In this document: positions 1 to 10,424 of the stretch, in pieces
Position numbering within the stretch: the first letter of the stretch is position 1
Layout of the letters: the number at the start of each line of letters is the position of its first letter
Assembly: GCA_009877105.1 (NCBI GenBank)
Contig: WXFD01000053.1
Location: 49,535-113,534, forward strand
Direction: 5' to 3'
Origin: Bacteroidales bacterium
GTDB taxonomy: Bacteria > Bacteroidota > Bacteroidia > Bacteroidales > VadinHA17
DNA length: 64,000 nucleotides
The notes under the pieces: generated by a model
The model's database searches: none
What the model was told of the DNA's origin: nothing
The model's input: the letters and a program-made list of their open reading frames with translations, nothing else
Position numbers and translations under genes: made by a program

Positions 1-1700
1 GCGCTAAGGGCAGTCTTTTCCTTCACAGTACCAATATTTTCATTCTTCCGGATAAGCACAGCCAGGGCATTTACATGGTCGGGTACGATCAGTGATGTTA
101 TGTCAAATCTGCCGCGAATAAATGCTCCATCGATTTTTCCTGCTTCTTTCCCGTTGACAAAAACATCTGCTTTCCAGTTTATCCCGTCGAAATTCAGGAA
201 TAAACGTTTCCCACGGAAATGCTCAGGAAGATGAAATTCATTCCTGTACCAGAAGTCAGAATTGAAAAAGGATTCTGAAATCAGAAGCTGATTGTCTCCG
301 AAGTCAGGATCAGCTACTGCTCCGGCATTAATGTAGCTTACAAGGATTGTTGCAGGTACGGTTGCATCAACCCAATCCTTGCAGTCAAATCCCTCCGATG
401 AAATGATCTGACCGGTTGCCGATACTTCAGATGCTCTCTGTACCTTCCAGTTTCCACCATTCAGGAAGAGGCGCCCATGTCCGGCAGGGGATGGGGCTTT
501 CGGTCTCGTTGCGAGTCCTCCAGTACCAAAGACTTCCAGTTCACTTAACACGAACTTATTGCCGGACTCAGGTTTTTCCATTAGTATCCTTACGAAGCGC
601 CCCCTGCCATCTTTCACAGGCAGGTCATCAATCCGGCCGTCATGACCCGGCAGGGGCGCAACATCCTTCCATCTTTCAGAATCATCCGAAACCTGAACGC
701 TTCCGCCGAGGGCTTTGTTAATCCAATGCAGTCTTATGCGGTCAAATGAACTGGCGGAACCCAGGTCAACGTATATCCATTCCCGCTCGTTACCGGCGCT
801 CATCCAGGCACTTTTAAAATTATGGGAAGGTGTAACCTCAAGCCTGGATCCTCCGAGATAAAAATCGAGATCGCTTATTGTCCATTTCTCTGCACAGGGT
901 GATGTAAGGATTATTCTGAAATAATGCCAGGCAACGGGACCCACTGGTGTAAACACCGGGTTAATGAGCCGTTGCATTGGTTCGGATCCCGATCCGGAGC
1001 TGGTCTGGAATGAGGGTCTGGGAGCTATTGAATCCGGCCCGTAAGGACTTGGCGGGAATGTGCCGGAGCGTTTGACGGAGATGTTTCTCTTTTTCTGGCC
1101 CTGCTGGTTGATCATTGCAGCAGATGGATCCCTTTTTTCTTCACCAGGTAAACCTGCTCCTCTGATCTCAGAGATTTCTTCCCAGTTTATTCCGTCGTCG
1201 GAGCCAAGACAGACAAATTTCCATCCGCAGGTTTTCTTTTCATTATATATCATTGAGCCATTCAGGCATATCCGGTCTGCAATGATCGGTTTTGCTTCCC
1301 TGTTGATACTGAATTCAATCCATACCTCTGATCCTTCAAGGTTCACTTCTGTAGCACTGTTGTGATCAAGGAGCCATTCCCTTTCATTTATCGGGGCGAC
1401 ACCGCTGCAGGTTGAAACGGAGATGTGATCTGGTATTTCATGGGTGAAAATTCCGTCGGTTACAAGCTGTGCCGTCAGATTATAGTCATAGCTTGAGGAG
1501 TGGAAAGCAGGCCTCAGCCTGGCCAGGTTCCGGTAAGTGGTTCTGTCAGGTGCCAGGTCAGGGGAAAAATCTTCCCGCAGATCTCCAGGGTATATTCCAG
1601 TACCGCGGTTGTAGCGGATATTTTTTTTGTGACAACCGGGAACTGAAATGGCAAAAAACAATAACCCCAACAGAAAACAACCTGCTTTTGTCGACTTCAT
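1..1700 (-). CDS. Glycoside hydrolase family 2-type lipoprotein with discoidin-like domain, N-terminal part only
   Basis: The reverse strand is open without a stop from an ATG at 1698-1700 to the left edge, about 566 residues, so the C-terminal part lies outside the window. The protein starts with a lipoprotein signal peptide whose lipobox ends in VPGC at about residue 25. Residues 70-400 contain a stretch with the conserved SSSYDYNLTAQLVTDGI pattern and a galactose-binding-like (F5/8 type C) section. From about residue 430 a GH2 sugar-binding domain begins (GNWKVQRASEVSATG, DWVDATVPATILVSYINAG, DVFVNGKEAGKIDGAFIRG). This arrangement is typical of Bacteroidota exo-beta-glucosaminidase or endo-beta-mannosidase-like GH2 proteins. 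The catalytic TIM barrel is not visible, so the substrate cannot be given. It was found by direct translation and none of its catalytic residues can be checked here. Confidence 0.85.
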   Translation of the reverse strand, partial: MKSTKAGCFLLGLLFFAISVPGCHKKNIRYNRGTGIYPGDLREDFSPDLAPDRTTYRNLARLRPAFHSSSYDYNLTAQLVTDGIFTHEIPDHISVSTCSGVAPINEREWLLDHNSATEVNLEGSEVWIEFSINREAKPIIADRICLNGSMIYNEKKTCGWKFVCLGSDDGINWEEISEIRGAGLPGEEKRDPSAAMINQQGQKKRNISVKRSGTFPPSPYGPDSIAPRPSFQTSSGSGSEPMQRLINPVFTPVGPVAWHYFRIILTSPCAEKWTISDLDFYLGGSRLEVTPSHNFKSAWMSAGNEREWIYVDLGSASSFDRIRLHWINKALGGSVQVSDDSERWKDVAPLPGHDGRIDDLPVKDGRGRFVRILMEKPESGNKFVLSELEVFGTGGLATRPKAPSPAGHGRLFLNGGNWKVQRASEVSATGQIISSEGFDCKDWVDATVPATILVSYINAGAVADPDFGDNQLLISESFFNSDFWYRNEFHLPEHFRGKRLFLNFDGINWKADVFVNGKEAGKIDGAFIRGRFDITSLIVPDHVNALAVLIRKNENIGTVKEKTALS

Positions 1701-1810
1701 ACTGATTATACTGAATTTGAATCATCCGGGCCACGACATTGCACCTGTGAGCCGGCCAGGGTCTGATTACCGGGCGTTAACTGGTAAATCCCAGGTTTTA
1801 ACTTTTACGC

Positions 1811-2278
1811 CTAGATTCGGTCAAAAACAAAAGTTTCTTCAGTTTCTCCCCAGAAAACGGCTCTGACATAATCAATGACAAGGTTGTCCCCGTCAAATTT
1901 AAAAATCTCTGTGATAATTGTCTCATTGCCGTCTTCCTGGACGATTTTGCTGGAAACCTTCAATGATTTTCCGTCTTCAGACCATTTTGCCGTCGATGTT
2001 TTAACCGATTCCATGAATGCCTTGTTTTGGCATTCCTTACCATCCAGGGTATACTTGTCGGTCATCACTGAAGTTTCGCCGCGAAAATCCTGATGACGCT
2101 CAATGGTCATATCATTGCCATCTTGTGTAATAACAACCTGAAATGGTGCAGAACTGAAATCTTCATTCAGTTTGCTTTTCCCGGTGTTTAGCTTCCATTT
2201 GCCTGAAAAGTCGGTTTCCTGGGCTGAGGCAGCCAGTGAAACAGTCAGGAGCAGAATAAGAAAAACAGCATTTTTCAT
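1811..2278 (-). CDS. Small secreted protein of unknown function, lipocalin-like
   Basis: This 155-residue protein has a clear signal peptide (MKNAVFLILLLTVSLAASAQ) that is probably cleaved after AQ. The mature part starts with DFSGKWKLNTGKSKLNE, a beta-rich opening often seen in small secreted Bacteroidota proteins with a lipocalin-like or beta-barrel fold. It has alternating strands such as FQVVITQDGNDMTIERH and ends in FDRI. No catalytic motif is visible. It stands alone, with 110 bases between its stop and the start of the GH2 gene downstream. I do not recognise a specific family; an extracytoplasmic binding role is only a guess from size and fold. Confidence 0.75.
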   Translation of the reverse strand: MKNAVFLILLLTVSLAASAQETDFSGKWKLNTGKSKLNEDFSSAPFQVVITQDGNDMTIERHQDFRGETSVMTDKYTLDGKECQNKAFMESVKTSTAKWSEDGKSLKVSSKIVQEDGNETIITEIFKFDGDNLVIDYVRAVFWGETEETFVFDRI

Positions 2279-2521
2279 TTTGATATAGTTTTTATTGGAC
2301 TGTTCTGAGGGAGCCCGGATGTTGAAAAAAATATTATTACGTGTTTATGTATGTCAGGTATGCGAGTTTCATTTAAATATTAAACAACTTATGCAATTGG
2401 CTTGATTTGTCAATGCAGGAAATTCTTATTTAATCGGTTTCCCATTACTTGATAAAACCCGGAGTCAGGTGGTAAATGCATGATTTTTCAGGGATAAGGG
2501 AGATAAACAGGTATCAGTCGG

Positions 2522-2971
2522 TCAGCCGAGCAGCTGTTTTACTTTCGCTGAGATCTCTTTGCCGTCGGCCCTGCCTGCCAGTTCCCTGACTGCGGCTCCC
2601 ATGACTTTTCCCATTTCAGCCGGGGATGTTGCACCAAGACGTGATATAACCATCTTAATGATTTCCGTAAGTTCCTCATCGCTTAATTTTGCGGGGAGAT
2701 ATTTTTCCAGCACATCTGCCTCGGCGGTCTCCTTTTCGTAAAGATCGGTCCGGTTCTGTTCCCTGTAGATGGCAGCTGATTCCCGCCTCTGTTTGACAAG
2801 CCGTCTTACAATGTTCAGTTCATCTTCGGTAGAAAGAACGGCATCAGTTCCTTTTTCGGATTTTGCAAGCAAAAAAGCGGTTTTGGCTGCCCTGATGGCT
2901 TCAAGTGCCACCTTATCCTTACCTTTCATGGCATTTATAAGATCGCTGGCTATCTTTTCCGCAATTGACAT
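2522..2971 (-). CDS. yqeY: YqeY/GatB-like domain protein
   Basis: This 149-residue protein matches the YqeY family, a small cytoplasmic helical protein related to the C-terminal tRNA-binding domain of GatB/GatE amidotransferases. The N-terminal half carries the family pattern DLINAMKGKDKVALEAIRAAK, and the C-terminal half ends with GKVMGAAVRELAGRADGKEI, the GatB-like bundle. The length is normal for the family. Its role is not firmly known; a link to tRNA-dependent amidation or tRNA handling is inferred from the fold. It has no signal peptide and is a core gene, so the genome backbone lies on this side of the accessory cluster. The start is the first ATG of the ORF and the 5' flank is AT-rich. 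Confidence 0.92.
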   Translation of the reverse strand: MSIAEKIASDLINAMKGKDKVALEAIRAAKTAFLLAKSEKGTDAVLSTEDELNIVRRLVKQRRESAAIYREQNRTDLYEKETAEADVLEKYLPAKLSDEELTEIIKMVISRLGATSPAEMGKVMGAAVRELAGRADGKEISAKVKQLLG

Positions 2972-3226
2972 GGTACAAATGTTTCAGATAGTTTCTATTT
3001 GCAACTTAAATATAAAAGTAATAGAAATAAAAGAAAAGACAAAGACAAAAACTGATTTCAGCCTGAATGCCAATGCAGCCGGTAACGGAACATGGTTAAA
3101 AAAGGCAATTTATGGGAATATATCCCTGTAGTTGCCCTGGCAAACAAATTTTAAGAACTTTAACCGGAGTTCAGTTCAAGAGCCCAGACTGCAGCCGGAT
3201 ATTGCCAATCAGGAATTGTTTGGTGA

Positions 3227-6200
3227 TCATTCCCGGTTAATAATGATTGTCCGTGTTATTCTGGTTATATTATTTCCGATACTTAAGAGGTACATTCCAT
3301 TTTTCGTGATCGGATTGGAAATCGTAAGTATTTCACCTGAACAATGTACTTTTTGCTGGTACAGGATTGTACCTTTTAAACTATAAATTACGAGGTTCAT
3401 TTCGCCAATAAACTCTCTGCCCAGATCGACATAAAATTCATTTCCGCGTACAGGGACCGGATAAATTACAATGGAGCCTAATTGTTCCTTTGTCAACGGG
3501 AAATAATCGGCTAATTTAATAATAAAAGGCAAACTAGGGTCGGAGGTATTCCCGGATTCATCAACTGCTACTATGGTTATTTCATATTTTATTGAATCAG
3601 ACAGATTGACGAATAGAAATTCTGATTCCTTCAAAGTGATAACCGGCATGTCGTTGCAATATATTTCATAACCCGATACTCCGACATTATCTGTAGAAGG
3701 TGTCCAGTACAGGCTGAAGCCTGAATTTTGGAGATTTTTTACCGACAGGTTTTCAGGAGCTGTGGGTGGATGCAGGTCGGGAGTTTTAACTTTCAGTATC
3801 TGGCTAAAAGCCGAAACATTACCCGCTGCATCAAATGCCCTTACCGTAAGGTTATAATCCGTAAAAACGGTTAGTCCTGAAATATCCGCTTTTGAAGTTG
3901 TTGTAGTTGCCAACAGGATATCATTGCAATAAACCTCGTACTTGGAAACTCCAACATTATCTGTCGAAGGGCTCCAGTTAAGTGTAAGGCTGGTTTCTGA
4001 AAGATTGCTGGCTTTTAAATTAGCCGGAACACTGGGAGGGTGCGTATCATTTGTATTGACCCTCAAAGCATCACTTAAAGGAGAGATATTGCCTGATGCA
4101 TCCTTGGCCCTTACGGTCATGGAATAGGTGGATGCCGGTGACAAACCGCTAATGATTGCCGACGTACCTGTTACGCTTGTGAACAGATTTCCGTTTCGGT
4201 AAATATCATATCCTGCTACGGACGAATTATCAGTTGAGGCTGACCATGAAAGGGTAAAACTGGTTTCGGATATTTTGGTTGCAACCAGATTGGTTGGGAC
4301 AGTCGGGGCATGAGTATCAGGTGTTCTTACGACCAATGCATTACTGTGATTGGAAATATTCCCTGCAGCATCTTTCGCCCGGATTGTCATACTGTAATTT
4401 GTTAGGAGCGTAAGACCGGTAAAACTCGCTGTTATTCCGTTAACAGAAGTACTCAATACGCCGTTGCAATAGATATCATATCCGGTTACACCCACATTAT
4501 CTGAAGAAGCTGACCAGGACAGAGTAAAACTTGTTTCCGTGACACCCGTTGCAACAAGACCTGCAGGTATACTGGGGGGATGGGTGTCGATTGTTGTAAC
4601 ACTTAGTGGGGAACTGGCGGCAGATCTGTTTTCAGCAGCATCAACAGCCCTGACTGTCATTGAATATGTTCTTGAAGGTAACAGTCCTGTAATATTAGCT
4701 GATGTGCCGGTAACCGTCGCAGCCAGGCTCCCGTTGCGATAAACTTCATAGCTGGTTACTCCTACGTTGTCAGAAGAAGCCGTCCATGAAAGAATAAACC
4801 CGGTTTCTGTTATATTGCCGGAGACAAGGTTTGCCGGTACCGTGGGTGGGTGATTATCAGCAGTTGTAACGCTCAGGGCTGAACTGCTGCTCGAAATGTT
4901 GCCTGCGGCGTCTTTTGCCCTTACTGTCAGGGAGTATGTGGTCCATACATACAATCCGGAGACATTCATTGAAGTTGCCGTCAAGGTGTTTATCAGGGTT
5001 CCATCAAGATAGACATCATAACCTGTGACTCCGACATTGTCTGATGAAGCTGACCAGCTGAGCGTAAAACTCGTTTCCGTAATGTTTGTTGCAGTCAGTC
5101 CTGAAGGTATGCTAGGCGCATGGGTATCAATTGTTGTTACATTCAGTTGGGAACTTAATCCCGAAACATTGTTTGCTGCATCTCTTGCCCTGACAGCCAT
5201 GGAATAGCTGGTTGATGGCGTTAATCCCGTTATGTTTGCGGAAGTACCCGAAACGGTAGTGAACAAATTCCCGTTACGGTAAACATCGTACCCGGTAACT
5301 GCAACATTATCAGTAGATGCAGTCCACGAAAGCCTGAAACTTGTTTCGGCAATATTTTCCGGGGCAAGGCCTGCCGGTACTGAAGGCGGATGATTATCGG
5401 CTGTCAGTACGCTGAGTACCTGACTTGCGGGGGATATATTTCCTGCTGCATCTCTGGCCCTGACCGTCATTTGGTATGTGGTGCCCGCTGACAGACCGGA
5501 AATACTTGCAGAAGTACCTGTTACCGTACTTATAAAAGTACTTCCCCGGTAAATGTCATAACCAGCTACACCTACGTTGTCAGACGAAGCTGACCATGAA
5601 AGTCTGAAGCCTGTTTCACTGACTTCACTGGCTGTCAGCCCGGTGGGTATTGTTGGAGGATGAGTGTCAATGGTTGTTACATTTAACGGAGAACTTGAGG
5701 ATGAAATATTCCCCGCTGCATCCCTGGCTCTTACGGTCATGGTATAGGTAGTGGCTACTGTGAGGCCGGAGATAAGGGCTGAGTTTGTAGTCACGCTAGA
5801 GAACAAAATACTGTTCCTGTAAACATCATAAGCTGTAACTCCAATGTTATCCGTGGATGGAGACCAGGTAAGGGTGAAACTGGTTTCCGTAATGTTGACG
5901 GAATTAAGCCCAGTGGGAACAGAAGGTGCTTGTGTATCCGGGGGATTGGCAGTGGTTACATTAAAAACATTGCTGGCTGAAGAAATGTTCCCTGCAGCAT
6001 CTTTTGCCCTTACAGTCATCGCATAAGAAGTAGAGGCTGTAAGTCCAGAAATTGTTGCAGAAACGCCGGTTACCGATGTATAGAGCGTACCATTGAGATA
6101 AACATCATAACCGGTTACACCAACATTGTCTGTCGACGCGGACCAGTTAAGGATGAAACCTGTTTGGGTTACATTGGTTGCAGTCAGGCCGGAAGGAATA

Positions 6201-7836
6201 CTTGGAGGCTGATTGTCTGGTGTGGTAATTTCAAAGGGCTGACTAAGTGCTGACAGGTTGCCTGCCGCATCTTTTGCCCTTACCGTCATCGTATATGTTG
6301 ATCCGCTTGTCAATCCAGTGATGTTTGCATATGTAGCGGTTACTGACCTGGCCAGATTTCCATTGAGATATACATCATATCCTGTAACACCTATGTTATC
6401 GGTTGATTCATTCCATCCCAGGGTAAAGCCTGTGGCTGTAATATTGGTTGCATGAAGATTTGTAGGTGTACTGGGGGCCTCTGTGTCGGGGGCTGATAAG
6501 GTGGTAACATTCAGGGGAGCACTTGGTTCTGATATGTTCCCTGCTGCATCTTTCGCCTTGACGGTCATCGAATATGTACTTGCGGCTGACAGGCCGGTAA
6601 TTGTTGAGGACGTAGATGAAACTGAGCTCGTCAGGGTCCCATTGCAGAAAACATCATAGCCCGTTACGCCTACATTATCTGTTGATGCCGTCCAGGTTAA
6701 GGAGAAGCTCGTAGGTGATATATTGGACGCGGCGAGTCCGGTAGGAATGCTGGGGGCCTGTAAATCGGGAGCATCTTTGGTTCTGACACTTAAAGCCGCG
6801 CTCGGATCAGAAATGTTCCCGGCAGCGTCTTTGGCCCTGACCGTCATGGAATAAGTTGTTCCTGCACTCAGACCTGATATGTCCGATGAAGTTGAAGAAA
6901 CTGTTTTTAGGTATGTTCCGTTACGGTAAACATCATACCCTGTAACGGCAACATTATCGGTCGACGCCGACCATGATAAAGTGAAACCATCGGAGGTAAT
7001 GTTGCCCGAACTAAGATTTGTCGGGACTGTTGGTTTTTCTATATCCGGGTATTCCTTATCAAGATGCCATTTACTCAGACTGTCGAGTACAACCAGTTTT
7101 GCCGCGGTTTTTATTCTGTTGGCATCAGTTGAATTAAGATTGTAGTTGAATGTTATTTCCATGGGATCTTTCTTGAAGATGGCAGTATAGAAACAACAGG
7201 CTGCAGCGTAAAAACCCGCATCGGAAGGATGGCTTCCGTCAGGATGATATAGTTCAATGGACGGATAGTTTTTTCTGATGTAACGCCAGACCGCACTTAC
7301 GGGGGAAATAGAGGCATTATTCGACTCAGCCATAATCATGTATCTTTCCCTGATAAGATTATCCATCCCGATATAGGTACAGACTTGTGGATTTTCCGGA
7401 CATCTGTCTGCATCTCCGTCCCGCCTTCCCCATGTCATATAAAACATTATCTCAGCATTGGTGCTGTATGATTGAGCCTCCTCTTTCAGGAAGTGAGCGT
7501 AGGGATATACATATTCCTCAACGAATGAGAGCGGTTCTGACGGGTATCTGCTGTGATCCTGTAACACAACAATATCCCATCCGCCCTGCCTGATCAATGA
7601 GAGTGTGTTTGGTTCAGATGAATGCCGGTATAATGAATATCCTCCGACTGTAATTGTATTACTGCCATAAATGAGATTGTCACCTGTTGAAGATGCAATA
7701 TCATGTACCAGCCAGGGAACGTTTTCGGAATAACTGTTGCCTATGAATAGGACTTTTTTTCAGCTCCATGGACAGACAACAGGGGGGCAAATGAAACAAG
7801 TATAATGATAAACACTAGTGCCTTTTTCATTCGCAT
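3227..7836 (-). CDS. Secreted SGNH (DUF4886-like) hydrolase with 13 FN3 repeats and T9SS sorting domain, frame interrupted
   Basis: A signal peptide ORF starts at 7836 (or the second ATG at 7830: MKKALVFIIILVSFAPLLSVHG) and stops at 7741. The long frame is open from 7759 down to 3227 but has no ATG near its start. Joining the two at the A7 tract (7754-7760) restores KKVLFIGNSYSENV, SGNH block I with the catalytic Ser. Block V follows at HPDGSHPSDAG with its Asp and His. Thirteen FN3 domains of about 90 residues come next, then an approximately 85-residue C-terminal domain (IVIYPVP start, basic end) typical of type IX secretion cargo. Without the restoring frameshift the product would lack the nucleophile Ser. 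The DUF4886 assignment is good; the substrate is unknown, perhaps an ester on a glycan. Whether the gene is functional depends on the A-tract length. Confidence 0.8.
3520..7040 (-). repeat. Tandem array of 13 FN3-coding repeats
   Basis: Thirteen tandem units of 270 or 279 bases (90 or 93 codons) encode fibronectin type III domains. Each begins with a PxxPxxL segment, has SW or NW near the middle strand, then DNVGVTGYDVY-like and TYSMTVRAKDAAGNIS-like motifs. The shared segment recurs at 4761, 5031, 5301, 5571 and 5841, exactly 270 bases apart, while copies further left in the protein use 279. Copies are diverged in DNA, so this is an old array of whole domains. It probably forms an extended stalk between the esterase-like domain and the sorting domain. 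Confidence 0.9.
7754..7760 (-). other. A7 tract forming an in-phase A AAA AAG heptamer at the frame break
   Basis: On the coding strand the upstream ORF reads GCT GAA AAA AAG TCC and stops eight codons later. A one-base slip backwards on A AAA AAG gives AAA AAA GTC CTA TTC, which continues into the long downstream ORF. This is the phase of the classical bacterial -1 slippery heptamer. A simple loss of one A from an A8 tract explains it equally well. Confidence 0.7.
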
Positions 7837-8321
7837 ATATTTTATTTGCTTAAGGTCGGATACCTGTATACCATCCGGGCAGGGAACAACCCGTGATTGA
7901 GCGCGATTATGTTCATTCGCATTTGTATTTTTGATCAAGCGTGTGGATTTCATCTGATTATTATAGAGTTAATAATTTACGAAAAAAAACTCAACTTGCA
8001 AAAAATTTAATTCACCGTACCTTCTGACAAGTGAAAGTATGACTTTAATACCCCTGTTGCAACATCATTTTGACCAGCAACACCAATTCCTTGACAAGCA
8101 CCTTTTTTCAGTTGAATTATTAATTTTCAGGATGCCCGATCAGGCGGTTACTATGATAAATAACTATATATAAGGTTATTTTAAGAAATTCACCCCTAAG
8201 TGGTTAATATTTGTCCTGATTCCCGACATCATGGAAAGCAATTTTCACATGATCAGGAAGGATCATAGCTGTTTGAATGGGAATTTTTGGCAGCTGGATT
8301 CTGTTTACCGTTATGGGAAAA
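7837..8321. other. Non-coding stretch with no gene recognised
   Basis: This AT-rich gap separates the giant FN3 gene from the terminator hairpin of the aga operon. No ORF here has protein-like composition or a family motif, and a 63-codon forward ORF starting at 8277 runs through the hairpin and is judged spurious. I found no TAnnTTTG element at a convincing spacing in front of the FN3 gene. Confidence 0.5.
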
Positions 8322-8349
8322 CAACAGGGCTCATTATTGAGCCCTGTTG
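8322..8349 (-). terminator. Hairpin downstream of the aga operon
   Basis: An 11-base-pair perfect stem (CAACAGGGCTC paired with GAGCCCTGTTG) encloses a 6-base ATTATT loop. Read leftward it is followed by TTTTCCC. It lies about 150 bases beyond the amidohydrolase stop at 8497. The stem is strong but the T run is short, so the terminator call is likely rather than certain. Confidence 0.6.
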
Positions 8350-8496
8350 ACCGTGAAAACCTGAAACTGTTTTTTGGATTTCACAGAAATTATTTCCCGG
8401 CAGGAATCCGACTTGCTGAGAACCTGAAGAGTACCGGTCTCTTTCTGATGAAGGTTCTAATGACCTGAATAGAACCGGAAAGTCCGACTGTTAACC

Positions 8497-9600
8497 TTAG
8501 TTGCCGAACAGTCTGGCAGCGTTATCGTAATATATTTTTTTCAGGATATCCTTTGACAGCCCGAAGCCGTTGAGAGCCCAATGGTAACCGAACAGGTTTA
8601 TATCATAAAAGTGTTCGTCTGCTGATTCCAGGATCCTGAATGTGGTCCGGTACATTTCCTGATCGTATCCCATATCGGTGCCGTATAATAACCTGTCCTG
8701 ATATTTCTCATAAAATGCGGCCATGGTTCTGGGAATGGTTGCTGATTCGGCAAATCGGGCGGAAATATCAGCATAAAGATTCGGGTACTTGTCGAGGAGA
8801 TATCCAAGTTTCCCCGGGTCGTGATTCAGGTTTGCAAAATGACAGGCGATAAAGATTGTTTTGGGATTATCCCTGACTGCATTTTCCAGTGTCTGGACAA
8901 GGGCGTCGAATCCTATAATTCCGGGCCGGGTCATATCGATTCTCCAGGTCTGGGCGTTCATCAGGCCGTCGTTTGTTGAGTCCATCTTTTCATACATCCA
9001 TATCGGGTCAGCCACATGTATGCTGACCGGCATTTTCAGTTCAGCGCATTTTTCGAACAGTGGTTTGAGCCTGGGGTCATCAAAATGCATTCCCCTGGCC
9101 TGGACCGGCTCATTAAAGGTGAGTCCCATTCCTTTATCTCCTTCTTCTCCTACGCCTCTGGCTCCCAGCTTATAACACCTTTCGAGCTCCCTGACTGCAG
9201 CAGAGCCATAATCAGGCTGGTCATAACCGGTATAGTCAAAGCCGCACCAGAGCTGGAACCGGTCACTGTGCGCCGAATACAAATTATAAATTGAATCGAA
9301 TAGCTTTCCTGATGCCTGGGTGTGAACAACTGTTTTTGCAATTCCGCATTCATCCATGATCTTCACCCATTCTTCCAGCTCTTCACTGTTGGTTGCATAA
9401 TTGTGAGAGTGTGCGTCGAACACCGGGTAGGCAGCTTTTTCAATATGCGTTACCGGTATTTTATACAATGATACAGGCCGGTAATTTTTGAGCAGGATCC
9501 CGTCTGCCTCCCTGATCCGTCCGGGAGACTCCGGTCCGGGGGAAGAACAGGCTGATACTAAAATGATCAGCGATGCAAGTTTTGAAATGTAAGTTTTCAT
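8497..9600 (-). CDS. Exported amidohydrolase-family lipoprotein, TIM-barrel metal hydrolase
   Basis: This 367-residue protein has a lipobox (ILVSACSS) and belongs to the Amidohydro_2 branch of the amidohydrolase superfamily. Metal-binding elements are visible in order: FDAHSHNY (HxH-like start), VSIHVADP, CHFANLNHD and YGTDMGYD, the last with the Asp that usually closes the barrel site. It is the last gene of the aga operon: its ATG overlaps the TGA of kbaY in ATGA, which indicates translational coupling. The other four products are cytoplasmic, so an exported partner is unusual. A deacetylase, lactonase or decarboxylase would all fit the superfamily; the sequence does not decide. A paralogue lies at 58536-59681. 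Confidence 0.85.
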   Translation of the reverse strand: MKTYISKLASLIILVSACSSPGPESPGRIREADGILLKNYRPVSLYKIPVTHIEKAAYPVFDAHSHNYATNSEELEEWVKIMDECGIAKTVVHTQASGKLFDSIYNLYSAHSDRFQLWCGFDYTGYDQPDYGSAAVRELERCYKLGARGVGEEGDKGMGLTFNEPVQARGMHFDDPRLKPLFEKCAELKMPVSIHVADPIWMYEKMDSTNDGLMNAQTWRIDMTRPGIIGFDALVQTLENAVRDNPKTIFIACHFANLNHDPGKLGYLLDKYPNLYADISARFAESATIPRTMAAFYEKYQDRLLYGTDMGYDQEMYRTTFRILESADEHFYDINLFGYHWALNGFGLSKDILKKIYYDNAARLFGN

Positions 9601-10424
9601 AAACGGATATTGTTAATGGTTTCAAGCTTGTCTGTGATCAGTTCGGTTACTGCATGGGTGGCAGGGGGAAAAATTTTCCGCAGATCGATTTCATCGTTTT
9701 CCTCAAGCAGCTTTCTGAGGGTGGAAATATAGGTGTTTTTTATTTCGGTGGCCAGGTTTACTTTACAAATTCCATTCAGGATTGCTTCCTGCAGCATGGG
9801 ATCGGGAATTCCCGAACTTCCGTGAAGCACCAGCGGAACCGGGACCCTTTTGCTTATTGCGGCAAGAAGTCCGATATCCAGCCTGGGTTCCTGCCTGTAG
9901 AAACCATGTGCCGAGCCAATGGATACTGCAAGTGAATGCACTCCCGTGTTTTCCACGAAATAAAGTGCATCATCCGGCTGCGTGAAGCCCTCATTATCCT
10001 GTTTCTGACCAAGTTTTGCAACATAGCCAAGTTCCGCTTCCACGCATGCACCATACCGGGAAGCTATTTCCACAACATGCCCGGTGATCTCAATATTTTC
10101 AGCTATTGGTTTTTCACTGGCATCAATCATCACAGAATCAAACCCTGCATCGAGGCATTTTCGTACCATCAATTCAGTGCTGCCATGATCGAGATGGAGC
10201 CAGGCTTCGGCTCCGTATTCCCGGATTGCCGCCTTTGCCATTGATGATGCTACATCAAGTCCCATGTATTGAATTGAACTTTCCGAGAGCTGAAGGATGA
10301 CAGGCAGTTTAAGCCGAACCGAGGCCAGAAGGATTCCCGACAGGGTTTCAAAGTTGTAGAAATTGGCTGCCAGAACTGCTTTTTTGAGGCTTTTCAGCTG
10401 ATATAGTTTATCCTTAATTTTCAT
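9597..10424 (-). CDS. kbaY: Class II ketose-bisphosphate aldolase, catalytic subunit (tagatose-1,6-bisphosphate aldolase type)
   Basis: This 275-residue cytoplasmic protein is a class II aldolase of the GatY/KbaY/FbaA family that cleaves tagatose- (or fructose-) 1,6-bisphosphate into dihydroxyacetone phosphate and glyceraldehyde-3-phosphate. Zinc and substrate motifs are visible: LHLDHGST (Asp-His pair), VEAELGYVAKLG (Glu), GSAHGFY (His) and LHGSSGIP (His). The length is normal. Its ATG directly follows the TAA of the kinase gene with no gap, and its stop overlaps the next start. The presence of the non-catalytic partner KbaZ upstream favours tagatose over fructose bisphosphate. The kbaY versus gatY versus agaY naming is uncertain. 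Confidence 0.87.
   Translation of the reverse strand: MKIKDKLYQLKSLKKAVLAANFYNFETLSGILLASVRLKLPVILQLSESSIQYMGLDVASSMAKAAIREYGAEAWLHLDHGSTELMVRKCLDAGFDSVMIDASEKPIAENIEITGHVVEIASRYGACVEAELGYVAKLGQKQDNEGFTQPDDALYFVENTGVHSLAVSIGSAHGFYRQEPRLDIGLLAAISKRVPVPLVLHGSSGIPDPMLQEAILNGICKVNLATEIKNTYISTLRKLLEENDEIDLRKIFPPATHAVTELITDKLETINNIRL

Noticed and set aside
3520..7040. Regular repeats that could suggest a CRISPR array or satellite DNA
   Set aside because: The 270-279 base units are in-frame coding repeats for FN3 domains, far too long for CRISPR and diverged in DNA.
8277..8468. 63-codon forward ORF downstream of the aga operon
   Set aside because: It runs through the perfect terminator hairpin at 8322-8349, and no homology or signal peptide is visible.
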